From: Chloroflexota bacterium
GTDB lineage: Bacteria > Chloroflexota > Anaerolineae > UBA4142 > SHND01
DNA length: 52,313 nucleotides
Direction of reading: 5' to 3'
Assembly: GCA_029778615.1 (NCBI GenBank)
Contig: JAKOPZ010000213.1
Coordinates: 1-52,313, forward strand
Below are positions 8,615-17,553 of the stretch, one piece after another. The position numbers and the translations under genes were made by a program. Position 1 is the first letter of the stretch, and every line of letters begins with the position of its first letter. The notes below the pieces were generated by a model. That model saw only the letters and a list, made by a program, of their open reading frames with translations, made no database searches and was not told the origin of the DNA.

Positions 8615-9469
8615 TCATTCTACACGCGGCGGTCCCTGCCTTATCCGCTTCAACACGAGTTCCTGTCCATCCGCCTCGCCCATTGTATCCCACATAGATT
8701 CGATGTGCCACGTCGCTCCGGCGTCTGCCCACGGTTTCAAAATTTCTCGCGCTTTTTCAGAATTGTCGCCGGGCGTTTGCGTTTCAACAATCACGTCGAG
8801 CGGTGTTTCAATTTCACGACGCGCGAGAATCCACTCCACCGCCGCTCGCAGTTGTTCGGGCGTAAAGCTGTTTCCGATTTCCGGCGTATTCTCGCCTGCC
8901 TCCGGTACGAAGGTTGGCAAAAAGCCATCGTATTTCAACACGCGGCGTAACGATTTTTCGCGGTTGACCGCGCCGACGACCCAAATCGGGATGCGCGGTT
9001 TTTGTACGGGCGGCGGCGGCTGGGAAAAAATTGGGATGCGCGCGCGAAAATGTTTTCCGATGTACTCGAACGGTTCACCTTGCCACAAGCGCGTGAGAAT
9101 TTCTAAACTTTCGTCCATGCGTTCTGCGCGAATTTTTCGTTCGGTGATTTCGCCAAATTCTTCCCAGCCCGAATTTTCGTGCGGCGCGCCGAGTCCGACG
9201 GAAAGAATTAGGCGCCCGTTCGACAAACGGTCCACGCTCGATGTTTCACTCGCGAGTTTGTGCGGACGACGCCGCGTTGGCGGTGTGAGTAAGGTGCCGA
9301 TGCGAATTTTTTCGGTCGTCATCGCGCACGCGGCGAGCATCACCCACGCGTCTTCAGCATACACACCTTCCCACACAAAGAAGCCATCCCAACCCGCGCG
9401 CTCTGCCTCACGCGCAAATTCGGAGGCGGTGCGCGCGTCGCCAGAAGGTAATACGAATCCGTGTTTCAT
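8615..9469 (-). CDS. LLM-class flavin-dependent oxidoreductase
   Basis: A 284-residue TIM-barrel protein of the luciferase-like monooxygenase family, which uses FMN or F420. The N-terminus MKHGFVLPSGD, the segment GWDGFFVWEG, and the motif IRIGTLLTPPTRRRP (about residues 56-70) followed by DRLSNGRLILSVGLG are family hallmarks. The sequence does not settle FMN versus F420, and the substrate cannot be predicted. It ends 13 bp before the antitoxin gene start. A palindromic repeat fills the gap to the acyl-CoA ligase gene on its upstream side. Confidence 0.85.
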   Translation of the reverse strand: MKHGFVLPSGDARTASEFAREAERAGWDGFFVWEGVYAEDAWVMLAACAMTTEKIRIGTLLTPPTRRRPHKLASETSSVDRLSNGRLILSVGLGAPHENSGWEEFGEITERKIRAERMDESLEILTRLWQGEPFEYIGKHFRARIPIFSQPPPPVQKPRIPIWVVGAVNREKSLRRVLKYDGFLPTFVPEAGENTPEIGNSFTPEQLRAAVEWILARREIETPLDVIVETQTPGDNSEKAREILKPWADAGATWHIESMWDTMGEADGQELVLKRIRQGPPRVE

Positions 9470-9478
9470 ATTTATATT

Positions 9479-9559
9479 GGACGCGGATTTTCGCGGATGA
9501 ACGCGGATTCAAAAACGAGATTGTCTTTTTCCGCGTTAACCTGCGTTCATCCGCGTCCG
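9479..9559. repeat. Imperfect palindromic repeat (CGCGGAT/ATCCGCG type)
   Basis: The left arm GGACGCGGATTTTCGCGGAT (9479-9498), continuing into GAACGCGGATT, pairs with a right arm containing CCGCGTT and CTGCGTTCATCCGCGTCC (9541-9558). The unit is built of repeated (A)CGCGGAT words and their complement. It fills the whole gap between the acyl-CoA ligase stop (9562) and the LLM gene start (9469). Repeats made of this word are common between genes in several bacterial phyla; mobility is not shown here. Confidence 0.6.
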
Positions 9560-9561
9560 AT

Positions 9562-11127
9562 TCAATTCGTCGCTGCGCGGTCTTTTTCTACAAGAATTCG
9601 TCGCAGAATTTTTCCCGACGCGGATTTGGGAATCACGTCCACGAATTCGACAGAACGAATTTTCTTGAATGGTGCGACGCGTTCGGCGACGAACGCCATA
9701 ATTTCTTCTTCGGACACATCGCCTTTTTTCACGACAAACGCTTTTGGCACTTCGCCCGTTTCTTCGTCGGGATGCGGAATTACCGCGCAGTCCGCCACCA
9801 TCGGGTGGGTGACGAGAACAGCTTCCAGTTCCGCAGGCGCGACTTGGAACGCGTTGTACTTGATGAGTTCTTTGACGCGGTCAACGACATACAAATAGCC
9901 CTCTTCATCCACGAAACCGACATCGCCCGAATGAAGCCAGCCCTGTTCGTCAATCGTCGCGGCGGTCGCTTCGGGATTGTTCCAATAGCCGACCATCCGA
10001 TTTGGACCGCGCATACAAATTTCGCCGGGCACGCCGGGCGGCGCGTCTTGTCCTGTGTCCACTTGAACGATTTTCGATTCCATATTCGAAATCGTGAATC
10101 CAACCGAGCCGTGTCGCACTTTGCTCGCGTCGCCGGGATTGATGTGACTCGCCGCGCTCACTTCGGTCATGCCATATCCCTGCAGCACGAGACAATTCAA
10201 TCGTTTGCTGCACGCGATTTCCAAATCCGCGCCGAGCGGCGCCGCGCCCGATGTGATGGTTCGCAGTTTCGACAAGTTGAATTTGTCCACGATGGGATGT
10301 TTGGTGAGACCGAGAACGATGGGGGGAACGAGGGGCGCAATCGTCACGCCATATTTTTCCATCACTTGCAAAAACATTTCCATATCGAAGCGCGGCACGG
10401 AAACGACTTGGTTGCCTTTTGACAACGACAACAGCAGAATCAACACCATGCCGTAGATGTGATAGAACGGCAAAACGCCCATCACTACATCGCCTTCGAG
10501 AAAAACGCCCGTCGCGCTCACTTGCTGCATTTGCGCGATGAGATTCGCGTGCGTGAGCATCACACCTTTCGGACGCCCACTCGTGCCGCTTGAATACGGG
10601 AGTACGACCAAATCATTTTTCGGGTCAATGGAAACTTGCGGCAGTTGTCCATCGCTTTGCATGAGCGACATAAATGGCGTTGCGCCTTCCGCTTCTCCGA
10701 GTACGAATATTTCCTTGACACTCGTGCCTTGGACAGCTGGCAGCGCGCGCTCCATGAATTGAGGAATCGTGACGAGATATTTTGCGCCTGTATCATTCAA
10801 TTGATAACGCGCTTCGTCGGGAGTGTACAAAGAATTTAAGGTTGTGTTGATGCCGCCGAGCATCGAGACCGCGAGAAATGGAATCGCGTATTCGGGAATG
10901 TTCGGCATCCAAATCGCAAACACATCACCTTTGCCGAATCCTTTTTTCGCCAGCGACGACGCGACGAGACGTGAACCGCCCGCGACTTGTTTGTACGATA
11001 AGGTTCGCCCACTCGGTCCGTCAATCAACGCGGGCGCGTCGCCGAGTTCCATCGCGCGCTGCAACACATATTGCGCGAGCGTGACATCGGGAATTGTGAT
11101 TTCGGGAAACGGGGATTTGTAGATCAT
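9562..11127 (-). CDS. Acyl-CoA ligase (4-coumarate/long-chain fatty-acid CoA ligase type)
   Basis: An ANL-superfamily adenylating enzyme that activates a carboxylic acid with ATP and CoA. The AMP-binding P-loop YSSGTSGRPKGV and the core GYGMTEVS motif are present, as is the hinge region GYLYVVDRVKELIK. The C-terminal catalytic Lys lies in KSASGKILRR. Two adjacent Met codons (11130 and 11127) follow AAGGAGG; 11127 gives the better 6-base spacing. A longer frame to 11220 reads through heptad repeats and is unlikely to be coding. The substrate could be an aryl acid or a fatty acid. Length is about 521 residues. Confidence 0.88.
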   Translation of the reverse strand: MIYKSPFPEITIPDVTLAQYVLQRAMELGDAPALIDGPSGRTLSYKQVAGGSRLVASSLAKKGFGKGDVFAIWMPNIPEYAIPFLAVSMLGGINTTLNSLYTPDEARYQLNDTGAKYLVTIPQFMERALPAVQGTSVKEIFVLGEAEGATPFMSLMQSDGQLPQVSIDPKNDLVVLPYSSGTSGRPKGVMLTHANLIAQMQQVSATGVFLEGDVVMGVLPFYHIYGMVLILLLSLSKGNQVVSVPRFDMEMFLQVMEKYGVTIAPLVPPIVLGLTKHPIVDKFNLSKLRTITSGAAPLGADLEIACSKRLNCLVLQGYGMTEVSAASHINPGDASKVRHGSVGFTISNMESKIVQVDTGQDAPPGVPGEICMRGPNRMVGYWNNPEATAATIDEQGWLHSGDVGFVDEEGYLYVVDRVKELIKYNAFQVAPAELEAVLVTHPMVADCAVIPHPDEETGEVPKAFVVKKGDVSEEEIMAFVAERVAPFKKIRSVEFVDVIPKSASGKILRRILVEKDRAATN

Positions 11128-11145
11128 CATTGACCTCCTTTGTTC

Positions 11146-11232
11146 GTGCGATAGTGCAATCGTGCGATAGTGTGTTGGTTCACGCACACCATTCGCCATG
11201 TGCCAGTCGCTATTTGCCATCCGCTATTGGCT
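11146..11232. repeat. Inverted short-period repeat array (heptad/octad type)
   Basis: The left arm iterates GTGCGATA, GTGCAATC, GTGCGATA (period 8, 11146-11169). The right arm iterates ATTCGCC, ATGTGCC, AGTCGCT, ATTTGCC, ATCCGCT, ATTGGCT (period 7, 11191-11232). The right arm, read on the other strand, resembles the left arm, so the two could form an imperfect hairpin. The right arm overlaps the stop codon of the upstream serine hydrolase gene. The architecture matches elements at 17350, 42979, 43749 and 45461. Confidence 0.6.
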
Positions 11233-12786
11233 TTCTGCCACGCGATGAAAAGTGCCTTGACCTTCGGTGTTGAGATTTTCAATCACCACACTCGTCGCCT
11301 TGCCATCCGCGCCGATGGTGAACGTGACGCCTGCCGCACCCGCCGCGTTTTCGCCGAACGTTTCATACGTGAATATATCACGGTCATAATGCGTGAGTGG
11401 GAACGACATTTTTTTCGGACCTATGACGAGCGCGAGTTTTCCGTCTTGCTCGACAATTTGTATATCACCGACGAGTTTGTTATCGCCGTACGTACCGATG
11501 TACGCGTCGTTCTTTAACGCGGGCGTACCGGGCGACGGCGGTTTGCTGTAATCTGCGTATTTTTCGAGACCGATAACGGTCGGGTCCTTGAATGCTTGCA
11601 GGTACAGCGCCATCCAGTCGAGCGTGATTTTGCCGTACAACGCGTTGTCCATGAAATTCTGCGCAAGTCCTTCGGCAATGCCTTTTGGTTCGGCGTTGGT
11701 TAAAATGATAATGCCCAATTGTTCCGACGGCACAAGAATTACGCGCGTCGCCGCGCCTAACGCGAACGCGCCGGAATGCGTGAGACGCGCGCGCCCTTCC
11801 GCGTCGTAATTCACATCCCAGCCCAAGCCGTAAAACGTCGGCATTCCTGTACTGCGGCTCACGCCCGTAATCATTTGCGGAAATTGCGTTTGTGCCAAGG
11901 GCGCTTCGGGAACGATTTGTTTGCCTTGGAATTTTCCGCCGCTCATTTGCATTTGCATCCATTTGGTCATGTCGTTCACGGACGAACTCACGCCGCCTGC
12001 CGGGGATTGCGCGTCTGGTTGGCGTTGGTCCTTGTGAACCCATTTTCCGTCAACGAGGACGTGATTGAGAGCTTTGTTTGTGCGCGCCATGAAATCGGCA
12101 AAACGCGAACTCGTCGAATTCATGCCGAGCGGTTTGTATAATTTTTGTTCGCTCGCATCTGCCCAGTCCAAATCGTACGCCATCGCGGCGGCAACCGCGC
12201 CCTCGGTCATTCCGAAATTGGTGTATTCGTAATGCGAGCGAAAACTGCTATACGGTTTTTGGTAACGCAGCGCGTGCAGCACCTGCGCGCGGTCAAAGCC
12301 CAAATCTTCCAACTTGTCGCCCGCATGCGGCGGCAAACCGCTGCGATGCGTGTACATGTCGCGAATGGTAATTTCGCGCGTGACGTAGGGGTCGTACATT
12401 TCAAATGCGGGGTCGAGGTCAGAGAGTTTCGTGTCCCACGTAATTTTTCCATCGCCAATCAATGCGGCGATGACCGACGCGCCAATCGGTTTGGAAACGG
12501 ACGCGAGTTGAAACACGGTGTCCGCGTCCACCTTTTCGGACTTGCCCACCTCGCGCACGCCGAATCCTTGCGCGTACACCACTTTGTCTTGAAACACGAC
12601 AGCGATTGCCATACCGGGCAGCGCACCCGTATCAATTTGTTCCTGCGCTTGCTTTTCCAGTTCCGCGATGGCTTTGTCGAGATTCGCTTGCGTCACCGTC
12701 ACGCCTCCTTGTGCGCGCGTCGAGACTGGCGCGAACAGGAATGCGCTGACGAGCAGAACAAAAATCCCCCCCAAAATTTTTTTCAT
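11224..12786 (-). CDS. Beta-lactamase-fold serine hydrolase, copy A
   Basis: A secreted serine hydrolase of the beta-lactamase/DD-peptidase (class C-like) family. The start at 12786 is preferred because AAGGAATAAA precedes it and the protein then begins with a clear signal peptide (MKKILGG... ending STRAQG). The catalytic SxxK motif is SVSK in FQLASVSKPIG (near residue 100), and the YxN motif is YTNFG. A C-terminal lipocalin-like/DUF3471-type beta domain follows near YIGTYGDN. The true substrate is unknown: peptidase, esterase or lactamase activity are all possible. It starts 1 bp after the stop of copy B, so the two are transcribed together. Confidence 0.85.
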   Translation of the reverse strand: MKKILGGIFVLLVSAFLFAPVSTRAQGGVTVTQANLDKAIAELEKQAQEQIDTGALPGMAIAVVFQDKVVYAQGFGVREVGKSEKVDADTVFQLASVSKPIGASVIAALIGDGKITWDTKLSDLDPAFEMYDPYVTREITIRDMYTHRSGLPPHAGDKLEDLGFDRAQVLHALRYQKPYSSFRSHYEYTNFGMTEGAVAAAMAYDLDWADASEQKLYKPLGMNSTSSRFADFMARTNKALNHVLVDGKWVHKDQRQPDAQSPAGGVSSSVNDMTKWMQMQMSGGKFQGKQIVPEAPLAQTQFPQMITGVSRSTGMPTFYGLGWDVNYDAEGRARLTHSGAFALGAATRVILVPSEQLGIIILTNAEPKGIAEGLAQNFMDNALYGKITLDWMALYLQAFKDPTVIGLEKYADYSKPPSPGTPALKNDAYIGTYGDNKLVGDIQIVEQDGKLALVIGPKKMSFPLTHYDRDIFTYETFGENAAGAAGVTFTIGADGKATSVVIENLNTEGQGTFHRVAESQ

Positions 12787-12787
12787 T

Positions 12788-14308
12788 TTATTCCTTTTCC
12801 TTGACGCGTGTGAACACGCCAAACTCTTCGTGTGTGAAACTTGCTGCCTTGCCGTCTTGCCCAATCGAAAACGTTGTAATCGCGGGACCTTGCGTCGCGC
12901 CGGGGAATTGCATCACGAACGCGCCCGCGTCCCAATGTTTTAACGTTGCCGCGTATTTTGCCGGACCGCACTGCACTTGCAAATCTTGTTCGTTGAGCAG
13001 GATGGAGCAGGTGCCATAGTAATCATTTTCGTATGTTCCGACGAGCGACTGGAGCGTTCCTGCGAACGGCTGCGGATTCGTCGGCGCAGGCGGTGGCTCG
13101 ACGAGTTTTTTGATTTCACTGTCGAGCGCGAGAATTTCTTTTTGGTCTTGCTTTGTGTCAATGCCAAACAGTTGATTCAAGTAAAACGCACGAATCGCTT
13201 CGGGCAGCGCGGTGAGATTCATATTCGAGAGCGTGACCACACCCGCATTCATCTCTGGCACGAGCGTAATGAGCGTTCGCACGCCTGCGAGCGCGCCGCC
13301 TTTTTCGATGACATGATGTCCCGCGTAATCGTAACTGCCGACGCCGAGACCGTAATAGAATCCCGTCTCTTCGCTGATGGGCGGCAGTTCCGCAAAACCC
13401 ACTTCGCTCACCATGCTGCGTTTGAAAATTTCCGCGACGGTTTCCGGTTTCAAAACGGGTTTGCCATTGTACGTTCCCTTGTCCAAAAGCATCTGCATAT
13501 ATTTCGCCATGTCCGCCGCAGTCGAAGTCATCGAGCTCGCCGCGCCTGTTGTGTTCAGAACCGTGTGCTCGACGACCTGAACTTTTCCGTCTACCAACGC
13601 GTGCGCGGCAGAATAATCCGCGACGGTTTCATTGTTCGCGGGCGTGACGGTACTCGTGTGCGTCATCTCCAGCGGCGTCAAGATATTCTTTTCGATAACT
13701 TGATTCCACGTCATGCCCGCGACGCGTCCTTCCACCTCGCCCGCAAGATATAATCCCATGTTTGAATACTGCGCGACCTCGCGCAAACTGTAGCGCGGTT
13801 TAAAAAAGCGCAGTCGCCGCACAATGTCCGCGCGGTCATAGCCAAAACTGTCAATCATGTCGCCCTGAAATTCGGGCCACCCGGTACGCATCGCAAGCAA
13901 ATCGCGCGTGGTGAGCCAACGCGTCATGTACGGGTCATAACCGACAAACTCGGGCAGGTAATTGAAAATCGGCGTGTCCAAATTCAGTTTGCCCGCGTCC
14001 ACCAACGTTCCCGCGGCGACGCCCGTAAATGTTTTCGTGACGGACGCGAGTTGAAAAATTGTGTTCTCGTCCACCTTGTCGGACTTGGTCACATCGCGCA
14101 CGCCATATCCTTTGAGCAAAATCACTTTGCCATCTTTTACCACCGCCACCGCCGCGCCCGGCACTTTATACTCCGCGAGCGCTTTTGTAATAAAGGCGTC
14201 TAAATCGGCAACCTCATCGCGCGCCGGCGCGGCAGAAATCGAGTTTGTTGCCAAAAGCATCAACGCAGCAAGAATGCTAGCGCAGGCGACCCAACGTACG
14301 GCTTTCAT
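12788..14308 (-). CDS. Beta-lactamase-fold serine hydrolase, copy B
   Basis: A paralogue of the next gene downstream, with the same layout: signal peptide (VACASILAALMLLATN ... SAAPA), SxxK motif SVTK in FQLASVTKTFTG, YSN motif in YSNMGLYLAGEV, and a C-terminal beta domain (LVGTYENDYYG). The start at 14308 follows GGGAG by 6 bases; a Met two codons upstream (14314) is the alternative. It overlaps the AlkZ-like gene by 32 bp. Tandem duplication is likely, but the two have diverged widely outside the motifs. The substrate is unknown. Confidence 0.85.
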   Translation of the reverse strand: MKAVRWVACASILAALMLLATNSISAAPARDEVADLDAFITKALAEYKVPGAAVAVVKDGKVILLKGYGVRDVTKSDKVDENTIFQLASVTKTFTGVAAGTLVDAGKLNLDTPIFNYLPEFVGYDPYMTRWLTTRDLLAMRTGWPEFQGDMIDSFGYDRADIVRRLRFFKPRYSLREVAQYSNMGLYLAGEVEGRVAGMTWNQVIEKNILTPLEMTHTSTVTPANNETVADYSAAHALVDGKVQVVEHTVLNTTGAASSMTSTAADMAKYMQMLLDKGTYNGKPVLKPETVAEIFKRSMVSEVGFAELPPISEETGFYYGLGVGSYDYAGHHVIEKGGALAGVRTLITLVPEMNAGVVTLSNMNLTALPEAIRAFYLNQLFGIDTKQDQKEILALDSEIKKLVEPPPAPTNPQPFAGTLQSLVGTYENDYYGTCSILLNEQDLQVQCGPAKYAATLKHWDAGAFVMQFPGATQGPAITTFSIGQDGKAASFTHEEFGVFTRVKEKE

Positions 14309-15392
14309 GTTCATCTCCCAAATGTCGAATCGCCACGTTTTTGCTTTCCAGAAATCGAGCAATCGCGCCGAATTCGTGAATGACTGCTTGTTTCAATTGC
14401 GCTTTCGGTTTCTCAAACCAATCAATGTTTATATCCAGCGTATCTTTTGTTCCGCGTACATCCCATGCAGCAATTGCCAACCCGTTCAACAACACCGCGC
14501 CGTAGCCATCGCCTGCTTTGTCATAAATGCGCGTTTGCATTTCGCGCGATACAAATCGTTCGCGTCCATCGGGCGCGTAACCCATCGTGTACGCGTCCCA
14601 TTTCGGCAAAATTGCAATCACATCCTTTTCAAACGCTTTTGTTTTTTCAAACGCGCGCAAATTTTCTTTCAACAACATATAACCATCGCCCACATCCACC
14701 GTTTCAATTTGCGAAAAAATTTTCGTCGCAACCGTTTTCGTATTGGATGTCCACCACAGGAAATCTTGTACGCGCGCCGGTCCAAACGCGCGCAGATATT
14801 CGCGCGCGAGCCACACTAATGATTTTTCCTTGTCCTCTTGCGGCAATTCTTCGCCCAACCAAATTTTGGTCGGCACGTACCGCAAATCGTTCGAGCGCAA
14901 TCCGTCCGCGCCGACGCGTAGCACAAGGCGCTCATCACTCATCGCGCGCAGCAGCGTTCCCAACCCCGATTCTTTTTCCCCCGTCGCCTCGCGTAACGCG
15001 CGCACGCTCATCGGTTCGCGCACATGTTTCAAAACATGGAGTTTGAATTTGGCGTACTCGTCCGCGTTCACGCGCGCCACCTGCAAACGCCGCGCCAACA
15101 TTTTCGGGTCTTCGCCAATCGTCGCCGCAACAATTTTCGGCGCGGTCGCGCGCGGCAGGAGATGAATCGAACCGCGCATCGCGCCTAGCCGAATTGCTTT
15201 TCGATTTTCTTCCAGCGCGCGAAATTTTTTCGCATCAAAAATATTTGTACGCGCGAAAAGAGAAAGCGGCGCGGACGGATGCGCGCTGTACACGCCAATC
15301 ACATCGCGCAATGCTTGTTCGGCACTGCGCGCGGTTTTGGCGAGATGTTGTTGGTGATGCGAGTAAACGCGGAGGTGTTCAGTAAAGTTCAT
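14277..15392 (-). CDS. AlkZ-like winged-helix DNA-binding protein (HTH_42)
   Basis: A 371-residue protein of the winged-helix family that includes the DNA glycosylases AlkZ and YcaQ, which remove alkylated bases or unhook interstrand crosslinks. The N-terminal segment (ALRDVIGVYSAHPSAPLSLFAR) and the central ILPKWDAYTMGY segment, which corresponds to the LPAFDEYLLGY motif of the family, are recognisable. The QxD/QxQ catalytic motif of true AlkZ is not clearly identifiable, so glycosylase activity is uncertain. It overlaps the HhH gene by 4 bp upstream and serine hydrolase B by 32 bp downstream. Confidence 0.75.
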   Translation of the reverse strand: MNFTEHLRVYSHHQQHLAKTARSAEQALRDVIGVYSAHPSAPLSLFARTNIFDAKKFRALEENRKAIRLGAMRGSIHLLPRATAPKIVAATIGEDPKMLARRLQVARVNADEYAKFKLHVLKHVREPMSVRALREATGEKESGLGTLLRAMSDERLVLRVGADGLRSNDLRYVPTKIWLGEELPQEDKEKSLVWLAREYLRAFGPARVQDFLWWTSNTKTVATKIFSQIETVDVGDGYMLLKENLRAFEKTKAFEKDVIAILPKWDAYTMGYAPDGRERFVSREMQTRIYDKAGDGYGAVLLNGLAIAAWDVRGTKDTLDINIDWFEKPKAQLKQAVIHEFGAIARFLESKNVAIRHLGDEHESRTLGRLR

Positions 15393-15604
15393 TCCGTTCT
15401 CTTGAATTTCAATCCGCGCGCGTTCATCGCCTCTCGGATCGCGCCCATCGCCTTCGGTCCCATTCCGTGTAATTTCATCAATTCCGCTTCGGTGGTTTTG
15501 GTGAGTTGTGTGAGACGTGTATAGCCCGCGTTCGCGAGCGCGCGGCGCGCGGGCGCGCCGGGAACAAAATCAAATTCGTTTGCAGGTTGTTTTTTTGATG
15601 GCAT
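15389..15604 (-). CDS. Small helix-hairpin-helix protein (RNA polymerase alpha-CTD-like)
   Basis: A 71-residue protein starting MPSKKQPANEFDF. Residues 18-66 (PARRALANAGYTRL... TEAELMKLHGMGPKAMGAI) match the HhH fold of the RNA polymerase alpha C-terminal domain: a first helix, TRLTQL, TEAEL, then the hairpin GMGPKAM. Such domains bind the DNA minor groove. A longer frame on the same strand is an out-of-frame shadow of the DUF1801 gene. It sits 2 bp after the DUF1801 stop and overlaps the AlkZ-like start by 4 bp (ATGA coupling), so the three are one unit. A role in DNA recognition for its neighbour is inferred. Confidence 0.75.
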   Translation of the reverse strand: MPSKKQPANEFDFVPGAPARRALANAGYTRLTQLTKTTEAELMKLHGMGPKAMGAIREAMNARGLKFKRTE

Positions 15605-15606
15605 GT

Positions 15607-16062
15607 TTATTTTTTCTTTTTTGCTTTTTTGGCATCCAACTTGGCTTGCGCGCTGGCATCCTTTGCCGCTTGAGCAATGATTTTTTTCAGCACGGGCAAA
15701 TTCACGTCGTTCAAGCGCTTGATGTACAAGCATCCTTTGCCAAGCGTGTATTTTCCGAGTTCTTGAAGCGCGGGTTGTTCTGACCAACTGCCACCCATCG
15801 CGTACAGTGTGAGGTTCGCTTTGCGCGGCGAAAAACCGATTTGGAACCAATCGCCTTCGCGTCCGGTCGCAGGTGAAACGTAATGGTAATCGCCAAAACC
15901 GACGATGCTGCTGCCCCACATTTTCGGTCCCGCTCGCGTCGCCTTTTGCATCATGTCGAGAATAATGTACGAGTCTGCGCGTTTTTTTTCGTCGGCGATG
16001 CTGTCGAGAAATTTTGTGACGCTCGCGTCGGTCTTTTTGGTTTTGAGTTCTGCGGTTGCCAT
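15607..16062 (-). CDS. DUF1801 (YdhG-like) protein
   Basis: A 151-residue soluble protein. The sequence VTKFLDSIADEKKRADSYI, the aromatic segment MWGSSIVGFGDYHY and the segment NLTLYAMGG are typical of DUF1801 (YdhG/YjbR-like two-layer fold), whose biochemical role is not established. The C-terminus is Lys/Ala-rich (AKLDAKKAKKKK), which could bind nucleic acid. The ATG at 16062 follows GAGGTGAG. It is first of a three-gene unit with the HhH and AlkZ-like genes, and 3 bp after the GABA-type aminotransferase stop, so it may be co-transcribed with that gene. Confidence 0.8.
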   Translation of the reverse strand: MATAELKTKKTDASVTKFLDSIADEKKRADSYIILDMMQKATRAGPKMWGSSIVGFGDYHYVSPATGREGDWFQIGFSPRKANLTLYAMGGSWSEQPALQELGKYTLGKGCLYIKRLNDVNLPVLKKIIAQAAKDASAQAKLDAKKAKKKK

Positions 16063-16065
16063 CAC

Positions 16066-17343
16066 TCACCTCACTGTACTTTTTACCGCGTTCTTGAACA
16101 CGCCTAACGCGTCATTCACTTGCGACTCGTTCACAATCAACGGCGGAATCCAGCGAATCACATTGTCGTACGGTCCGCAGGTGAGCAGCATCAAGTTGCC
16201 ATCGTCCAAACATTTTTGCCGCACCGCGTTCGCGATTTTTTTCGATTCATGCCAATCGCCTGATGGATGTGTGAATTCTGTCGCCGCCATCAAGCCAAGT
16301 CCGCGCACATCGCCGATGATGGGAAATTCTTCTTGGATGTCTTTCAAGCCGCCGAGCAGAACAGGTCCCATTTTCGCCGCGTTCTCTATCATTCCTTCTT
16401 CTTTCATCGCGCGAATGGTTGCCGCGCTCGCCGCGCACGCGACCGCGTTGCCGCCGTACGTGCCGCCGTGTGAACCCGGCGCCCATTTTGCCATGATGTC
16501 TTTGCGCGCGGCGATGCCGCTCAATGGAAATCCTGACGCGAGTCCTTTTGCCATCACCATAATATCGGGCGTGATATTCCAGTGTTGATGTCCGAACCAT
16601 TTCCCTGTGCGCCCGAATCCGCTTTGCACTTCGTCCGCAATCAATAGGATGCCGTGTTTGTTTGCAATGTTTTGCAGTCCTTGTAAAAATCCGTCGGGTG
16701 GCACGAGATAGCCGCCTTCGCCCATCACAGGTTCGATTAAAATTCCCGCGACCTCACTCGGCGACGTTTGTGTTTCGAGCATGTATTCCAATTCGTTCAA
16801 ACAAAATTGCGACGCGTGTTCGGGAGACATTCCCATGCGATATGCGTAAGGATAAGGCGCGATGTGAATGCCCGATGCGAGCGGGGCGTAACGCGAACGA
16901 TATCCCGCTTTCGACGAAGTTAATGCCATCGCCGCGTTGGTGCGTCCGTGAAAGCCGCCGACAAACGAAATGATATTTGGACGACCTGTCGCCGCGCGCG
17001 CAAGTTTCACACTCGCTTCAATCGCCTCCGCCCCGGAATTGGAAAAGAAAAATGTGTCGAGCGATTCAGGAACAACCGTTAGCAATTGTTCCACGAGGTC
17101 GAGCATCGGTCTGTGATAAACGATGTTCGCCTGCCCATGAATCAATTTGCCGACTTGTTCCTGCGCGGCGGCAACCACTTTTGGATGGCAGTGCCCCGTA
17201 TTTGTGACGCCGATGCCGCACGTAAAGTCGAGATAGCGCGTGCCGTCTTCGGCGTAAATGTACGCGCCTTCGGCATGGTCAACGAGAATGTTAGAATAGC
17301 GCGCCCAGACGGGCGAAAGGTGTTCAGCGGCGGATGATAACAT
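16066..17343 (-). CDS. Class III aminotransferase, 4-aminobutyrate type
   Basis: A 425-residue PLP-dependent omega-aminotransferase. Lys266 in IMVMAKGLASG forms the internal aldimine; Asp237 in LIADEVQSGFGRTGKW and the PLP phosphate region SNSGAEAIEA (101-110) are present. The sequence is closest to 4-aminobutyrate/(S)-3-amino-2-methylpropionate aminotransferases, which transfer the amino group to 2-oxoglutarate. With a polyamine importer in the same region, a role in degrading polyamine-derived aminoaldehydes or GABA is plausible but inferred. The start at 17343 is set by homology of the N-terminus; upstream codons lie in a repeat array and no ribosome site is obvious. Confidence 0.87.
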   Translation of the reverse strand: MLSSAAEHLSPVWARYSNILVDHAEGAYIYAEDGTRYLDFTCGIGVTNTGHCHPKVVAAAQEQVGKLIHGQANIVYHRPMLDLVEQLLTVVPESLDTFFFSNSGAEAIEASVKLARAATGRPNIISFVGGFHGRTNAAMALTSSKAGYRSRYAPLASGIHIAPYPYAYRMGMSPEHASQFCLNELEYMLETQTSPSEVAGILIEPVMGEGGYLVPPDGFLQGLQNIANKHGILLIADEVQSGFGRTGKWFGHQHWNITPDIMVMAKGLASGFPLSGIAARKDIMAKWAPGSHGGTYGGNAVACAASAATIRAMKEEGMIENAAKMGPVLLGGLKDIQEEFPIIGDVRGLGLMAATEFTHPSGDWHESKKIANAVRQKCLDDGNLMLLTCGPYDNVIRWIPPLIVNESQVNDALGVFKNAVKSTVR

Positions 17344-17349
17344 TTTTTG

Positions 17350-17396
17350 TGTGACGGGTGACGGGTGACGCGGAACGTCAAACGTCAAGCGTAAAG
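17350..17396. repeat. Inverted heptad array upstream of the aminotransferase
   Basis: The left arm is TGTGACG, GGTGACG, GGTGACG (17350-17370). The right arm is CGTCAAA, CGTCAAG, CGTAAAG (17376-17396). The complement of the left arm is CGTCACC, CGTCACC, CGTCACA, so both arms share the core CGTCA in opposite orientation with a 5-bp spacer. It lies 7 bp before the start codon of the aminotransferase gene and could influence its translation. Confidence 0.6.
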
Positions 17397-17553
17397 AGAT
17401 GGGTTGAGACGTGAATGCGCGCAATTGGAATGGGAATTTCTGCGCATAGTGCGAAGAGAATGGCGAGATGATAGCACAACAAAATGGAAAATAAAAGGGG
17501 AAAATTTACAACCTTTTTGACGGGGCGAATTTTGTTCGCGCGCGGTTTTCGCG

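Noticed and set aside
15605-16069. A 226-codon open frame on the minus strand covering the DUF1801 gene and the HhH gene (15389-16069).
   Set aside because: Its first two thirds are Arg/His-rich nonsense in a frame shifted from DUF1801; only the last 71 codons, with a plausible own ATG, look like protein.
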